A stretch of DNA of 64,000 nucleotides from Catellatospora methionotrophica (GTDB lineage: Bacteria; Actinomycetota; Actinomycetes; Mycobacteriales; Micromonosporaceae), in the NCBI RefSeq assembly GCF_011297335.1, contig NZ_JAAOTJ010000004.1, positions 1 to 64,000 on the forward strand. Direction: 5' to 3'. Positions 8,654-16,910 of this stretch are shown here, one piece after another. The position numbers and the translations under genes are program-made. Every line of letters begins with the position of its first letter. The stretch's first letter is position 1. The notes below the pieces were generated by a model. It was given only the letters and a program-made list of their open reading frames with translations, was not told the origin of the DNA and ran no database searches.

Positions 8654-9991
8654 TCAGCGCATCCGCGTGACCAGGGCGGTGTCGTAGTCACCGGAGACGA
8701 ACTCGGCGTTGTCCATCAGCTCGGCGAAGAACGGCAGGTTGTTCTTCGGCCCGATCAGCTCGAACCCGGCCACCGCCGCCTTCGCCCGCTCGATCGCCTC
8801 GGCCCGGTCCACGCCGTACACGATGACCTTGGCCATCAGCGAGTCGTAGCTCGGCGTGACGACGTTGCCCTCGACGTAACCGGAGTCGACGCGTACGCCC
8901 TCGCCTTCCGGTTCGATCCAGGTCTTGATCGCGCCGGGGCCGGGCAGGAAGCGCTTCGGGTCCTCGGCGTTGATCCGCAGCTCGATGGCGTGGCCACGGG
9001 ACACCAGCGTGGCCGGGTCGAACTGCACCGGCAGCCCGGCGGCGACGCGCAGCTGGGCCTCGACCAGGTCGATGCCGAACACAGCCTCGGTCACCGGGTG
9101 CTCGACCTGCAGCCGCGTGTTCATCTCCAGGAAGAAGAAGTCGCCGGTGGCCGGGTCGAACAGGCACTCGACGGTGCCGGCGTTGCGGTAGCCGACCGCC
9201 TCGCCCGCGCGGACCGCCGCCGCCAGCAGCTTCGCACGCTGCTCGGGGGTCAGCGCCGGGGAAGGCGACTCCTCGACCAGCTTCTGGTTGCGGCGCTGCA
9301 CGGAGCACTCGCGCTCGCCGAGCGCGACGACGGTGCCGTCGGCCAGCCCGAGCACCTGCACCTCGACGTGGCGCACCCGCGGGAAGTAGCGCTCCAGCAG
9401 CACCGAGCCGTCGCCGAACACGCGCTCGGCGTACCCGCGCACCTTCTCGTAGTGCTCGGTGAGCCCGGTGGCGTCGTTCGCCACGGCCATGCCCATGCCG
9501 CCGCCACCGGCCGCGGCCTTGATCATGACCGGGTAGCCGATCTCCTCGGCGGCGGCCAGCGCGTCGTCGACGGTGGCGGCCGGGTCGGCGGTGCCGGGAG
9601 CGACCGGGACACCGGCGGCGGCCATCAGGTTACGAGCGTTGATCTTGTCACCCATCGCGGTGATCGCGTCGGCGCCGGGCCCGACCCAGATCAGCCCGGC
9701 CGTGGCGACGGCGCGCGCGAAGTCGGCGTTCTCGGAGAGGAAGCCGTAGCCGGGGTGGATCGCCTGCGCACCGGTCTGCTTGGCGGCATCGAGGATCGCC
9801 TCGGCGTTGCGGTAGGACTCGGCCGGGTTGGCCGGGCCGACGCACACCGCCTCGTCGGCCTCGCGCACGAACGGCAGCTCGGCGTCTACGTCAGAGTACA
9901 CCGCGATGGTCCGGATCCCCAGGCCCTTGGCGGTGCGGATGATGCGCCGGGCGATCTCTCCCCGGTTCGCGACCAGCAATGATTCGATCAT
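8654..9991 (-). CDS. biotin carboxylase subunit without biotin carrier domain
   Basis: A 445-residue ATP-grasp biotin carboxylase that would carboxylate biotin on a carrier protein. Seen are the N-terminal MIESLLVANRGEIARRI, the IHPGYGFLSEN motif, a Gly-rich ATP loop (GGGGMGM, with Met where Arg or Lys is usual), ECSVQRRNQKLVEE and the catalytic EMNTRLQVEHPVTE. The protein ends right after the carboxylase C-terminal domain, like E. coli AccC. It lacks the roughly 150-220 extra residues with an MKM-type biotin site usual in actinobacterial and methylcrotonyl-CoA carboxylase alpha subunits. The 60 bases downstream hold only a terminator, so the carrier must be encoded elsewhere. A TetR operator-like palindrome lies 40 bases upstream. 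Pairing with the beta subunit at 1193-2713 is inferred from shared regulation. Confidence 0.92.
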   Translation of the reverse strand: MIESLLVANRGEIARRIIRTAKGLGIRTIAVYSDVDAELPFVREADEAVCVGPANPAESYRNAEAILDAAKQTGAQAIHPGYGFLSENADFARAVATAGLIWVGPGADAITAMGDKINARNLMAAAGVPVAPGTADPAATVDDALAAAEEIGYPVMIKAAAGGGGMGMAVANDATGLTEHYEKVRGYAERVFGDGSVLLERYFPRVRHVEVQVLGLADGTVVALGERECSVQRRNQKLVEESPSPALTPEQRAKLLAAAVRAGEAVGYRNAGTVECLFDPATGDFFFLEMNTRLQVEHPVTEAVFGIDLVEAQLRVAAGLPVQFDPATLVSRGHAIELRINAEDPKRFLPGPGAIKTWIEPEGEGVRVDSGYVEGNVVTPSYDSLMAKVIVYGVDRAEAIERAKAAVAGFELIGPKNNLPFFAELMDNAEFVSGDYDTALVTRMR

Positions 9992-10030
9992 GCGTGCGTC
10001 TCCTCCTGCGCTCAGCCAACCACACCGAGC

Positions 10031-10046
10031 CTAAACGCACGTTCAG
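10031..10046. promoter_or_regulatory. proposed TetR operator 3
   Basis: CTAAACGCACGTTCAG matches CTNAAC-N4-GTTNAG fully and lies 40 bases upstream of the biotin carboxylase start. Confidence 0.65.
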
Positions 10047-10098
10047 TTCTCTGCGCCAGCCCCCCACTCACCCGCCCAGGGCGGGCCTCCTGAGCAGC

Positions 10099-10155
10099 CG
10101 TTTCGGGGAAACTGCGGCCTGCGCGCAGGACTCAGCAGCAGTTTCCCCGAAAACG
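10099..10155. repeat. intergenic palindrome, family C
   Basis: The 17-base arm CGTTTCGGGGAAACTGC (10099-10115) pairs with 10138-10155, with one extra A in the right arm. It lies between tetR and the biotin carboxylase gene. The layout resembles the family A and B palindromes elsewhere in the window, but the arms differ. Confidence 0.75.
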
Positions 10156-10179
10156 TCCCTAGAACGCAGAAGGCGGGCG

Positions 10180-10791
10180 TCAGCCGATGAGAGCGGCGAG
10201 GGCGGCGGCGCGCAGGAGGGTGGCGCGGCGCTGGCGTTCGACTTCGCCACCGAGGAAGGGCGTCGAGTTCATCAGGCCGAAGGCCGCGTGGGCCAGCACC
10301 CGGGCCTCGCCGCCGGTGACGTCGCCGCGCACCGAGGTCAGCACCTGCACCCACTCCTCGACATACTGGCGCTGGAGCCGGCGGATCTCGCGGCGCGGCT
10401 CCTCGGGCAGCCGGTCCAGTTCATGCAGGTGCAGGGCGATCACCGCGGGGTGGGCGAGGGCGAACTCGACGTGGAAGTCGACCAGCGCCTCCACCGCGGC
10501 ACGCGGGTCGCCGTGGTGCTCGGCCACGCAGGCGCGGCCACCGGCCAGCAGGCCTTCGCTCACCGGCACCAGGGCGGCGACGAGCATCTCCTTCTTACCG
10601 GCGAAGTGGTGGTAGAGGGCGGGCCCGGTGACACCGGCGGCGGTGCCGATGTCGTCCATGGACACGCCGTGATAGCCGCGCGCGGCGAACAGGCCGACGG
10701 CGATCTCGAGGATCTCCTCACGTCGCGACCTGCGCACCGGCTTGGTCGGGGGGGTGTCTACCTGTTGCTCCACTGCCGTCACCCGTGACAT
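10180..10791 (-). CDS. TetR/AcrR-family transcriptional regulator
   Basis: A 203-residue TetR-type repressor. The N-terminal helix-turn-helix is clear: RREEILEIAVGLFAARGYHGVSM, then DDIGTAAGVTGPALYHHFAGKKEML (roughly residues 23-70). The remaining 130 residues form the usual all-helical ligand domain. It lies upstream of the biotin carboxylase gene on the same strand, and a matching palindrome sits just upstream of its own start, suggesting autoregulation. The locus content resembles that controlled by the mycobacterial TetR regulator of branched-chain keto-acid catabolism (BkaR, Rv2506) and by LiuR-type regulators. Orthology is inferred, not shown. A likely inducer would be a branched-chain acyl-CoA intermediate. 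Confidence 0.88.
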   Translation of the reverse strand: MSRVTAVEQQVDTPPTKPVRRSRREEILEIAVGLFAARGYHGVSMDDIGTAAGVTGPALYHHFAGKKEMLVAALVPVSEGLLAGGRACVAEHHGDPRAAVEALVDFHVEFALAHPAVIALHLHELDRLPEEPRREIRRLQRQYVEEWVQVLTSVRGDVTGGEARVLAHAAFGLMNSTPFLGGEVERQRRATLLRAAALAALIG

Positions 10792-10814
10792 GCTACTCGC
10801 CGGTCAAGCTGTAA

Positions 10815-10830
10815 CTTAACGCCCGTTTAG
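10815..10830. promoter_or_regulatory. proposed TetR operator 4 (autoregulation)
   Basis: CTTAACGCCCGTTTAG matches CTNAAC-N4-GTTNAG fully, lies 24 bases upstream of the tetR start, and overlaps the TAA stop of the upstream TPR gene. Confidence 0.65.
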
Positions 10831-13697
10831 TCCAGTTCGAACCCATATTCCCCTGCCAACTGGCGGGCCTCCTCCATCCGGTCGCACTGCATCAGCGCGT
10901 GCGCGAGCGCGTACGCCGCCCTCGGCAGGGTCACCGAATCGCGGGGCAGACCGTTGAGCACCTCCCGCAGCACCGGCTCGGCCGTCTCGGCCTGACCCAG
11001 GGTCAGCAGCACCTCGCCCATGGTCAGATCGGCCAGGAACGCCTCCCCGAACGCCTCCAGCCCACGGAAGCGCTCGGCCGCACCGCGCACCCTGGTCAGC
11101 GCCGCCTCCGGATCACCCGCCCCGACCATGGCCCGCGCCCCGTCCAGGGCCAGCCACGCCAGCTCGTACTGCGCCTCGGGCTCCTTGGCCAGCCCCGGGG
11201 GCAGGTCGGCGGCCGCCGCGTCGGCCAACTCCACGGCCTGCCGGGCCCGGTCCGCGTCGTCGGCGTACATCGCGGCCACGGCCTGCCGCCGCCGGGCCCG
11301 CATCTCGTCCAGCGGCAGCCGGGCCAGCCGGTATGCCGCGGCGGCCGAACCCAGCCGGGTCGCCGCGAGCGCGTCGCGGTCCAGGTCGAACAGCAGCTCC
11401 CCGGCCTGTTCCAGGACCCGTGCCCGCCCCGCGGCGTTGTCGAAGCCGTCCAGGTTCGCGGCCAGCTCGTCGAGGTAGGCCAGCGACTGGTCGGTCTCCC
11501 CCAGCCGCTGGTGGATCGCGGCCAGCAGGTGTCGCACCTGGTCGGCGAGGTTCTGGTTGCCGACCCGGTCCGCGCCGTAGACCGCCTCCTCGGCGACCTC
11601 GGCGGCCTCCTCCACCCGTCCCGTGTTGAACAGCGCCACCGCCAGGTGGAACCGGGCGTGCTCGGCGTCCTCGTCGTCATCGTCCCCGGCCTCCGGCGCG
11701 CCCACCATCCGGGCGACCATGGCGGCCAGGTCGTCGACCACCTCCCGCGCGCGGGGCGTGCCCGCCAGCAGCACCGCCCGGCGCTCGCGGACCTCGCGTT
11801 CCAGCGGTTCGGGCAGCACCCGAGCCAGCGCCCGGTCGTAGGCCGCCGCAGCCCCGCCGTTGTCGTCGAGCATGCTCAGGCCCTGGCCGAGGAAGAACTC
11901 GCCCAGCCCGATCATCTCGTCCTGCCCACCGGCGACGGCCTGCGTGATCAGCTCCCGCGCCGCGTCGGCGGACTCCTGCACCTGGCCGTCCGCCCCCAGC
12001 GCCTGCGCCCGCAGCAGCATGACCTGCAGCCGCACCCGCACCCCCGGATCGGGCTCACCGACCCCGGCGACCCGGTCCAGCTCCCGCAGCGCGTCGCCGG
12101 GCTGCTGGGCGTGCAGCAGCGCGACCGCGAGCCGCCGCAGCGCCCCCGCCTGGTCCTTCGGCCCACCGTGCGCCAGCAGGTACGCCGAGGACGCGCGGAC
12201 CTGCGCCAGGCCCTCCTCCGGCTGGCCGTGCCGGCTGCGGTGCAGCCCCAGCCTGCCCCGGATGCGCTGACCCCGCACCTCGTCCCCGGCCTCGGTGTAG
12301 CGCTCCAGCGCCTCGGTCCAGGCCTGTTCGGTCTGCTCGACGGTCTCGCCGTGCAGCCGCATACCGCGCAGGTCGGCCAGCCTGCCCCGCTGCAGCGGCG
12401 AAAGCCCTTCGGCGGTGGTGAACGGCTCGATGAGCAGCCACAGCGCCTCCGAGCGGGGCTCGTCGTCGCGCCGCAGCGCCTCCTCGATCAGATCGAGCAG
12501 CAGGTCGAGCCCCGCATCGGCGGGAACGTCGGGCAGGTCCGCCAGGACCACAGGGGCCGGGGCCGGTGCCGCAGGCGCCTCCCGCATCGCCGCGCCCACC
12601 CGAGCGGTCAGGCTCAGTGGCAGCCGCTCAGCCAGCGGCTCGGCCGTCAGCATCACCGCCACCCGGTCGCTCTGCGCGGACGTGCCGTTGCGGACGTCGA
12701 AGCGCTCCGCGAGCGCGACGGCGCGCCCCGCGAGCTGCTCGGCCAGCTCCGCGATGCTCTGGTCCGCACCGCGCACCGGCTGCGCCCCCTGCCCGGCGGC
12801 GCTCAGCCGGCTCAGCACCAGCGCCGACGCGGCGGCGAACTCCAGCTCGACCATCGGCGAGGCCGCCTCCGGCAGCCAGGGCAGATGCCGCTCGACCAAC
12901 TCCAACCCACGGGCGGCATTGCCGCTCACCGCGAGGAAGTACACGTGCTCGGCGATCGTGCCGAGCTTGCCGCGGTCGGCCCGGATCGCGCGGTAGGCCT
13001 GGTGGTGCGCCCGGCGCGCCTCGTCGAACCGGCCGGTACGCAGGTACGGCAGCAGCAGGGCGGTCAGGATCTCGTGCGGCTGCTCGACACAGGTCAGCTC
13101 CCCCGCCAGCACCGGGCCGGTGAGCTCGATGGCCTCGGCGTCACAGCCGCGTTCGGCCAGGTGCCGCACCTGATCGGTCGGATCGCACCCGACACAGTCG
13201 GAGTTCCCGTCGCGTACGGCGGCCAGCCAGCGCTCGTAGTGCAGGTCGGCGGCGACCCGGTCACCGAGGTGGTAGGCCACCAGCCACCGGTGCTTGTGCA
13301 CGGGCTGCAGGCTGTGCCCGCCCTCCTCGTAACGGCGCTGCATGTCGTCGAGCACCGCGAACGTACGGGCCAGCGGCACGTCCGGGAACCTGGTGGCCGA
13401 GTTGATCACGTACTTGTAGTGCCAGAGCAGCAGGTACTCCTGGTCGCCGTACCGTTCCGGGTAGGAGTCGAAGCGCGCCAGGCACCAGCTGAACGTCACG
13501 AACCCCTCGGCCGGTCGACCCGCCCGCTGATACGCCTCCGTCGCCGCCATCCGGGCGTGGAACCGCAACTGCTCGTCGCCGAGCGCGTCCGCCTGCGCGA
13601 TCGCCTCCTCGGCCAGCGCCACCTGACCCGCGCCACGGGGCGCGTCCCAGCACTGCTCTATCAGCGCGCGGATCCGGTCGGGGTTGGGGTTGGTCAT
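10827..13697 (-). CDS. large tetratricopeptide-repeat protein
   Basis: A 956-residue protein of tandem helical repeats, very rich in Ala, Arg, Leu and Glu. TPR-like pairs recur throughout, for example AEEAIAQADALGDEQLRFHARMA near the N-terminus and FNTGRVEEAAEVAEEAVYGADRVG near residue 690. No signal peptide, membrane segment, ATPase motif or DNA-binding domain is seen, so it is probably a cytoplasmic scaffold. The start ATG at 13697 overlaps the stop of a short upstream frame by an ATGA junction. Its stop overlaps the proposed operator of the next gene, tetR. Function is unknown; similar large TPR proteins are frequent in actinomycetes. Confidence 0.85.
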   Translation of the reverse strand: MTNPNPDRIRALIEQCWDAPRGAGQVALAEEAIAQADALGDEQLRFHARMAATEAYQRAGRPAEGFVTFSWCLARFDSYPERYGDQEYLLLWHYKYVINSATRFPDVPLARTFAVLDDMQRRYEEGGHSLQPVHKHRWLVAYHLGDRVAADLHYERWLAAVRDGNSDCVGCDPTDQVRHLAERGCDAEAIELTGPVLAGELTCVEQPHEILTALLLPYLRTGRFDEARRAHHQAYRAIRADRGKLGTIAEHVYFLAVSGNAARGLELVERHLPWLPEAASPMVELEFAAASALVLSRLSAAGQGAQPVRGADQSIAELAEQLAGRAVALAERFDVRNGTSAQSDRVAVMLTAEPLAERLPLSLTARVGAAMREAPAAPAPAPVVLADLPDVPADAGLDLLLDLIEEALRRDDEPRSEALWLLIEPFTTAEGLSPLQRGRLADLRGMRLHGETVEQTEQAWTEALERYTEAGDEVRGQRIRGRLGLHRSRHGQPEEGLAQVRASSAYLLAHGGPKDQAGALRRLAVALLHAQQPGDALRELDRVAGVGEPDPGVRVRLQVMLLRAQALGADGQVQESADAARELITQAVAGGQDEMIGLGEFFLGQGLSMLDDNGGAAAAYDRALARVLPEPLEREVRERRAVLLAGTPRAREVVDDLAAMVARMVGAPEAGDDDDEDAEHARFHLAVALFNTGRVEEAAEVAEEAVYGADRVGNQNLADQVRHLLAAIHQRLGETDQSLAYLDELAANLDGFDNAAGRARVLEQAGELLFDLDRDALAATRLGSAAAAYRLARLPLDEMRARRRQAVAAMYADDADRARQAVELADAAAADLPPGLAKEPEAQYELAWLALDGARAMVGAGDPEAALTRVRGAAERFRGLEAFGEAFLADLTMGEVLLTLGQAETAEPVLREVLNGLPRDSVTLPRAAYALAHALMQCDRMEEARQLAGEYGFELD

Positions 13698-13900
13698 CGA
13701 GCGCGGTTCTCCTCATCGGTGCTCACGACCGGCTCCGTGGGCCCGGCTCCGGTAAAGACGCGACAGGCGGCGCCAAAGGGTCGCGGTGAACGGCGACCGG
13801 TTGCGGACACGGCGGCACGCGCGGCAGCGCGGCGGCGCCGGATCGACAGGTCGGCGACGCCCCGTGGCGCGACCTGAAACGAGAGGTCCACGACCGACAC
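13694..13900 (-). CDS. short Arg-rich hypothetical protein, coupled to the TPR gene
   Basis: A possible 68-residue protein starting at a GTG (13900) and ending in an ATGA overlap with the TPR gene, the usual arrangement for translational coupling. The sequence is Arg- and Ala-rich (SIRRRRAAARAA) with no recognised domain. No strong ribosome site is seen. It may be a real leader gene or a chance frame in GC-rich DNA. Confidence 0.3.
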   Translation of the reverse strand: MSVVDLSFQVAPRGVADLSIRRRRAAARAAVSATGRRSPRPFGAACRVFTGAGPTEPVVSTDEENRAR

Positions 13901-14099
13901 CGTACCCGGATCCGGCTATGAACGCGCGGCACGGCGAACGAGCAGCCGCCCGGCCGAAAGCCGCCCGCCGACCGTCGACGCGACCGCGAGCATCCGGGAG
14001 ACCCCGATTCGACGCCCCGCAGGCGTGCTGTCCGAGGCGATCGCGTGCCGTCCCGCCGGGAGGCTTGCGCTGCGGGGACGGACGCGGAAGGCTGCGGCC

Positions 14100-14882
14100 A
14101 TGTCCGCACACGACCGCGCCGCCGCGGCCTGCCGCCACAGCCTGCACGCCCTGGCCACGATCGGTGACCAGCTCACCGACGAGCAGTGGGCCGTGCCGAC
14201 CGACTGTCCCGGCTGGACCGTCGGTGACGTGTACGCCCATGTGGTGAGCCTGGAGCAGTGGATGGCCGACGGAGGCGAGGCCCCGCAGGGCCCGCCGCAG
14301 CAGCTGATCGACTCCGGCGTGGACCGCTGGCGGGGCACTGCCCGCACCGAGGTGCTGGCCGCGCTGCATACGCTGCGCCAGGTGCGCGAGCGTCAGCTCA
14401 CCGCGGAGTTGCGGTCCGCGGACGCGCCCGGCTGGTGGGTGTGGGCGAACACGGCCGTCCCGTTCGCGGTCCAGCTGTCAGCGCGCGCGTTCGACCTGTG
14501 GGTGCACGAGCAGGATGTGCGCCGCGCCCTGCGCCACCCCGGCAACCTGGGTACGGCGGGCGCGCAGGTCGCCCGGGACCTGGTCCGGCAGGCGCTGCCG
14601 CGCATCGTGGTCAAGAAGGCCGGTGCGGCACCCGGTGCGGCGATGCGCATCACTACCCTGGGCGAACTGCCCCAGGACTTCACGGTGTACGTCGACGAGC
14701 ACGGCCGCGCCGCGGTGGTGCCCGCCGACGCCCACCGTTCGACCGCCCACGCCACGCTGAGCTGGGAGGCGTACGCCCTGCTCGCCTCGGGTCGCAGCAC
14801 CCGCGAACGGCAGCAGGTCCTGCTCACCGGCGACGCGGCCCTGGCCGAGCGGGTCCTCGACCAGCTCAACATCGCGCCCTGA
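14100..14882 (+). CDS. maleylpyruvate isomerase family mycothiol-dependent enzyme
   Basis: A 260-residue protein of the DinB-like, mycothiol-dependent maleylpyruvate isomerase superfamily (TIGR03083 type). The N-terminal four-helix bundle shows the pattern QWAVPTDCPGWTVGDVYAHVVSLEQW, with metal-ligand-type His in AHVV, and a second His in LWVHEQDVRRAL. The C-terminal part resembles the SCP-2-like domain that often follows. The start ATG at 14100 has GGAAGG eight bases upstream; an upstream start at 14025 would add 25 Arg-rich residues and is unlikely. Members transfer or isomerise thiol adducts with mycothiol, the actinobacterial thiol; the substrate here is unknown. Confidence 0.85.
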   Translation: MSAHDRAAAACRHSLHALATIGDQLTDEQWAVPTDCPGWTVGDVYAHVVSLEQWMADGGEAPQGPPQQLIDSGVDRWRGTARTEVLAALHTLRQVRERQLTAELRSADAPGWWVWANTAVPFAVQLSARAFDLWVHEQDVRRALRHPGNLGTAGAQVARDLVRQALPRIVVKKAGAAPGAAMRITTLGELPQDFTVYVDEHGRAAVVPADAHRSTAHATLSWEAYALLASGRSTRERQQVLLTGDAALAERVLDQLNIAP

Positions 14883-14887
14883 ACGCA

Positions 14888-14921
14888 GTGCAGGGGCCGG
14901 ATCCGCACCCGGCCCCTGCAC
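14888..14921. terminator. bidirectional terminator
   Basis: A 13-base perfect inverted repeat (GTGCAGGGGCCGG and complement, 8-base loop) lies between the convergent isomerase-family and DNRLRE genes. Confidence 0.75.
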
Positions 14922-14943
14922 GGCGTGTCCTGCCCGGAAGGGG

Positions 14944-16830
14944 TCAGGCCACGTCGAACCAGTACATGTTCGAGTACTCGCTCCAGTTGTCGTTCGTGTC
15001 GATGGCGAAGACGTCCAGCAGCACGTTGCCGGAGGCCTCGGGCGTCCAGGTCACGGTCGCCCGCCCGTCCTGGCCGGCCGCCACGAACAGGTAGTCGCCG
15101 TTGGCGAACGAGTACTGGTAGCCCTGGACCTGGGTCCAGCCCGGGGGCGGCGAGAACGTGAACGCGCCGGGGACCCCGACGCCGCCCGACACCTGGTCGG
15201 CCGGGTAGACGGCCGAGGCGACACCCGGACGGGACAGGAACTGCACGGACTTCGACCACGACGGCGAGATCCAGCCGTTGGCGCTGTGGCTGCGGACGTT
15301 CACCGAGAATCCGGTCAGCCGGTCGGCCACGAAGGTGATGGTGGCCGTGCCGTCCTCACCCGCGGGCACCGTGTGCGTGACGCCGTCGAGCTGGTACTCG
15401 TACTCCGTGGTCCCGACGATCCCGGCTGCGGTCGAGAACCGGAGCGTCACCGGCTTGTTCCACTCGGGCTCACCGCCGACCACGGTGATCGCCGGGTAGC
15501 TGCTGGGAGACAGGCTGATCTGGTACCGCACCGGGGCGGACGTGCGCCCCGCGACGTCCACCGACATCACTTCGAGGGTGTTGTACGTGCCGGGCGGGTT
15601 CAGCGACACGGTCGCGGTGCCGCCGGGGGTGTGCGCGCGGACCGCCCCAGGTGCCGTGAACAGGTCCGGGCAGACGAGCTGTCCCAGCTCACCCGCCGTG
15701 CACTGGCGGACACCGGCGACTCCCCAGCCGTAGACGAAGCCCGCCACGTCGGCGTCGCCGTTGCCGGAGAAGGTGAACGTGCCGGGCTCACCCAGCGGCG
15801 CGTACGCGAACGGGCCGCCGGTCAGCGGGTAGTTCGGGGACGTCACCTGCGCGGCGGGCGGCGCGGTGCGGTCCGCCACGAAGTAGCAGACCTTCGACCA
15901 GGCGGACACGTCGAGGCCGTCGCCCACCCGGGCCTGCCACGCGTACGTGACACCGTCGGCGAGCAGTTCCTCCGGCACCACGGTGGTGGCGGCGCGGCCG
16001 GACTCGCGGCCGTCCACGCTGCGCTCCGTGCGGGCCGCCGGGTCGCTCTTGGGCCACAGCGCGTAGTCGAACCGCAGCGAACGCTGGTCGCCGGAGTCCG
16101 CGTCGGTGCCCACCGCCTGGAGGTTTCCGGCGTGGTAACCGAGCACCGGGTACGGCGCGTTCGCCACGCAGGGCACCCCGCCGTTGTAAAGGTTCTTGTT
16201 GTCGATCTTCGGCACGGTGTTGTACTGCACACCCAGCGAGACGCTGTGGTACCAGTTGAGCCGGCGGCCGTACGTGGGATCCGCCTCGTGCGCGGCCGGC
16301 ACCCGGAGCACGAACGACACCTTGCGGTCACCCGCGGCCAGCGCCTCGTTGATCACGGCGGTGGTGTCGAAGGAGATGTCAGCCGTGGGGCAGTACTCCG
16401 GCGTGAGGATCTCGTCGACCTTGGCGATCTCGGCTGGAGCACGGCGCCAGCTGGGGGTACGGCCGATCTGCTCGGTACGCCACAGCTCGATGGCGCGCTT
16501 GCCGCAGTCGGCGGCGCTGAACTCCCTGATGCGCAGCGTGCTGCCGAGGAACCGACTGCCCCGCAGCCGCGCGAGATCGAACGTCGCGTACACCCGCGAC
16601 GTGTGCGTCACGCCCGCCGCGTCGACGGACGAGCCGAGCGGCATGTGCACGCCCTCAGCGGTGTCGTAGGCCGACCGCGGGGTCGCCGCGTCGGTGTAGC
16701 CGACCTGGACCGAGGGGGCATTGTCGTAGTGCGGTGCCGCCGCGGCCGGTGTGCCGGCCACCGCCAGGCCGCCCATGCCCACCGCCGCCGCGAGCACGGC
16801 GGCGCGCACGCGTCTGGAACGAAGCTCCAT
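14944..16830 (-). CDS. secreted DNRLRE-type beta-sandwich protein
   Basis: A 628-residue exported protein. A signal peptide (RRVRAAVLAAAVGMGGLAVAGTPAAAA, cleavage near residue 32) follows the ATG at 16830, which has a GGGAGG site just upstream. The next 170 residues resemble the DNRLRE/carbohydrate-binding-like module, with SRVYATFDLARLRGSRFLGSTLRIREF and a long region matching RHS-associated secreted proteins. The rest is beta-rich, with Ig/fibronectin-like stretches (TWQAR-type and PGTFTFSGNGDADVAGFVYG repeats). No catalytic motif is seen. It is probably an extracellular binding or adhesion protein. The DNRLRE call is by resemblance. Confidence 0.78.
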   Translation of the reverse strand: MELRSRRVRAAVLAAAVGMGGLAVAGTPAAAAPHYDNAPSVQVGYTDAATPRSAYDTAEGVHMPLGSSVDAAGVTHTSRVYATFDLARLRGSRFLGSTLRIREFSAADCGKRAIELWRTEQIGRTPSWRRAPAEIAKVDEILTPEYCPTADISFDTTAVINEALAAGDRKVSFVLRVPAAHEADPTYGRRLNWYHSVSLGVQYNTVPKIDNKNLYNGGVPCVANAPYPVLGYHAGNLQAVGTDADSGDQRSLRFDYALWPKSDPAARTERSVDGRESGRAATTVVPEELLADGVTYAWQARVGDGLDVSAWSKVCYFVADRTAPPAAQVTSPNYPLTGGPFAYAPLGEPGTFTFSGNGDADVAGFVYGWGVAGVRQCTAGELGQLVCPDLFTAPGAVRAHTPGGTATVSLNPPGTYNTLEVMSVDVAGRTSAPVRYQISLSPSSYPAITVVGGEPEWNKPVTLRFSTAAGIVGTTEYEYQLDGVTHTVPAGEDGTATITFVADRLTGFSVNVRSHSANGWISPSWSKSVQFLSRPGVASAVYPADQVSGGVGVPGAFTFSPPPGWTQVQGYQYSFANGDYLFVAAGQDGRATVTWTPEASGNVLLDVFAIDTNDNWSEYSNMYWFDVA

Positions 16831-16910
16831 GAAACCTCCCCATGATTGCCCGCGCACATCCACGCAGGCCGCTGGCATCATAGGGAACGCCCGCCCGCGG
16901 TGCCTCCGCC

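Noticed and set aside
10899..13877. A 992-residue open frame on the plus strand opposite the TPR gene.
   Set aside because: It mirrors the TPR gene codon for codon in GC-rich DNA, is Arg/Gln/His-rich with no motif, and has no ribosome site. Similar long mirror frames lie opposite most minus-strand genes (for example 1229-2752, 26378-28249 and 28654-30390).
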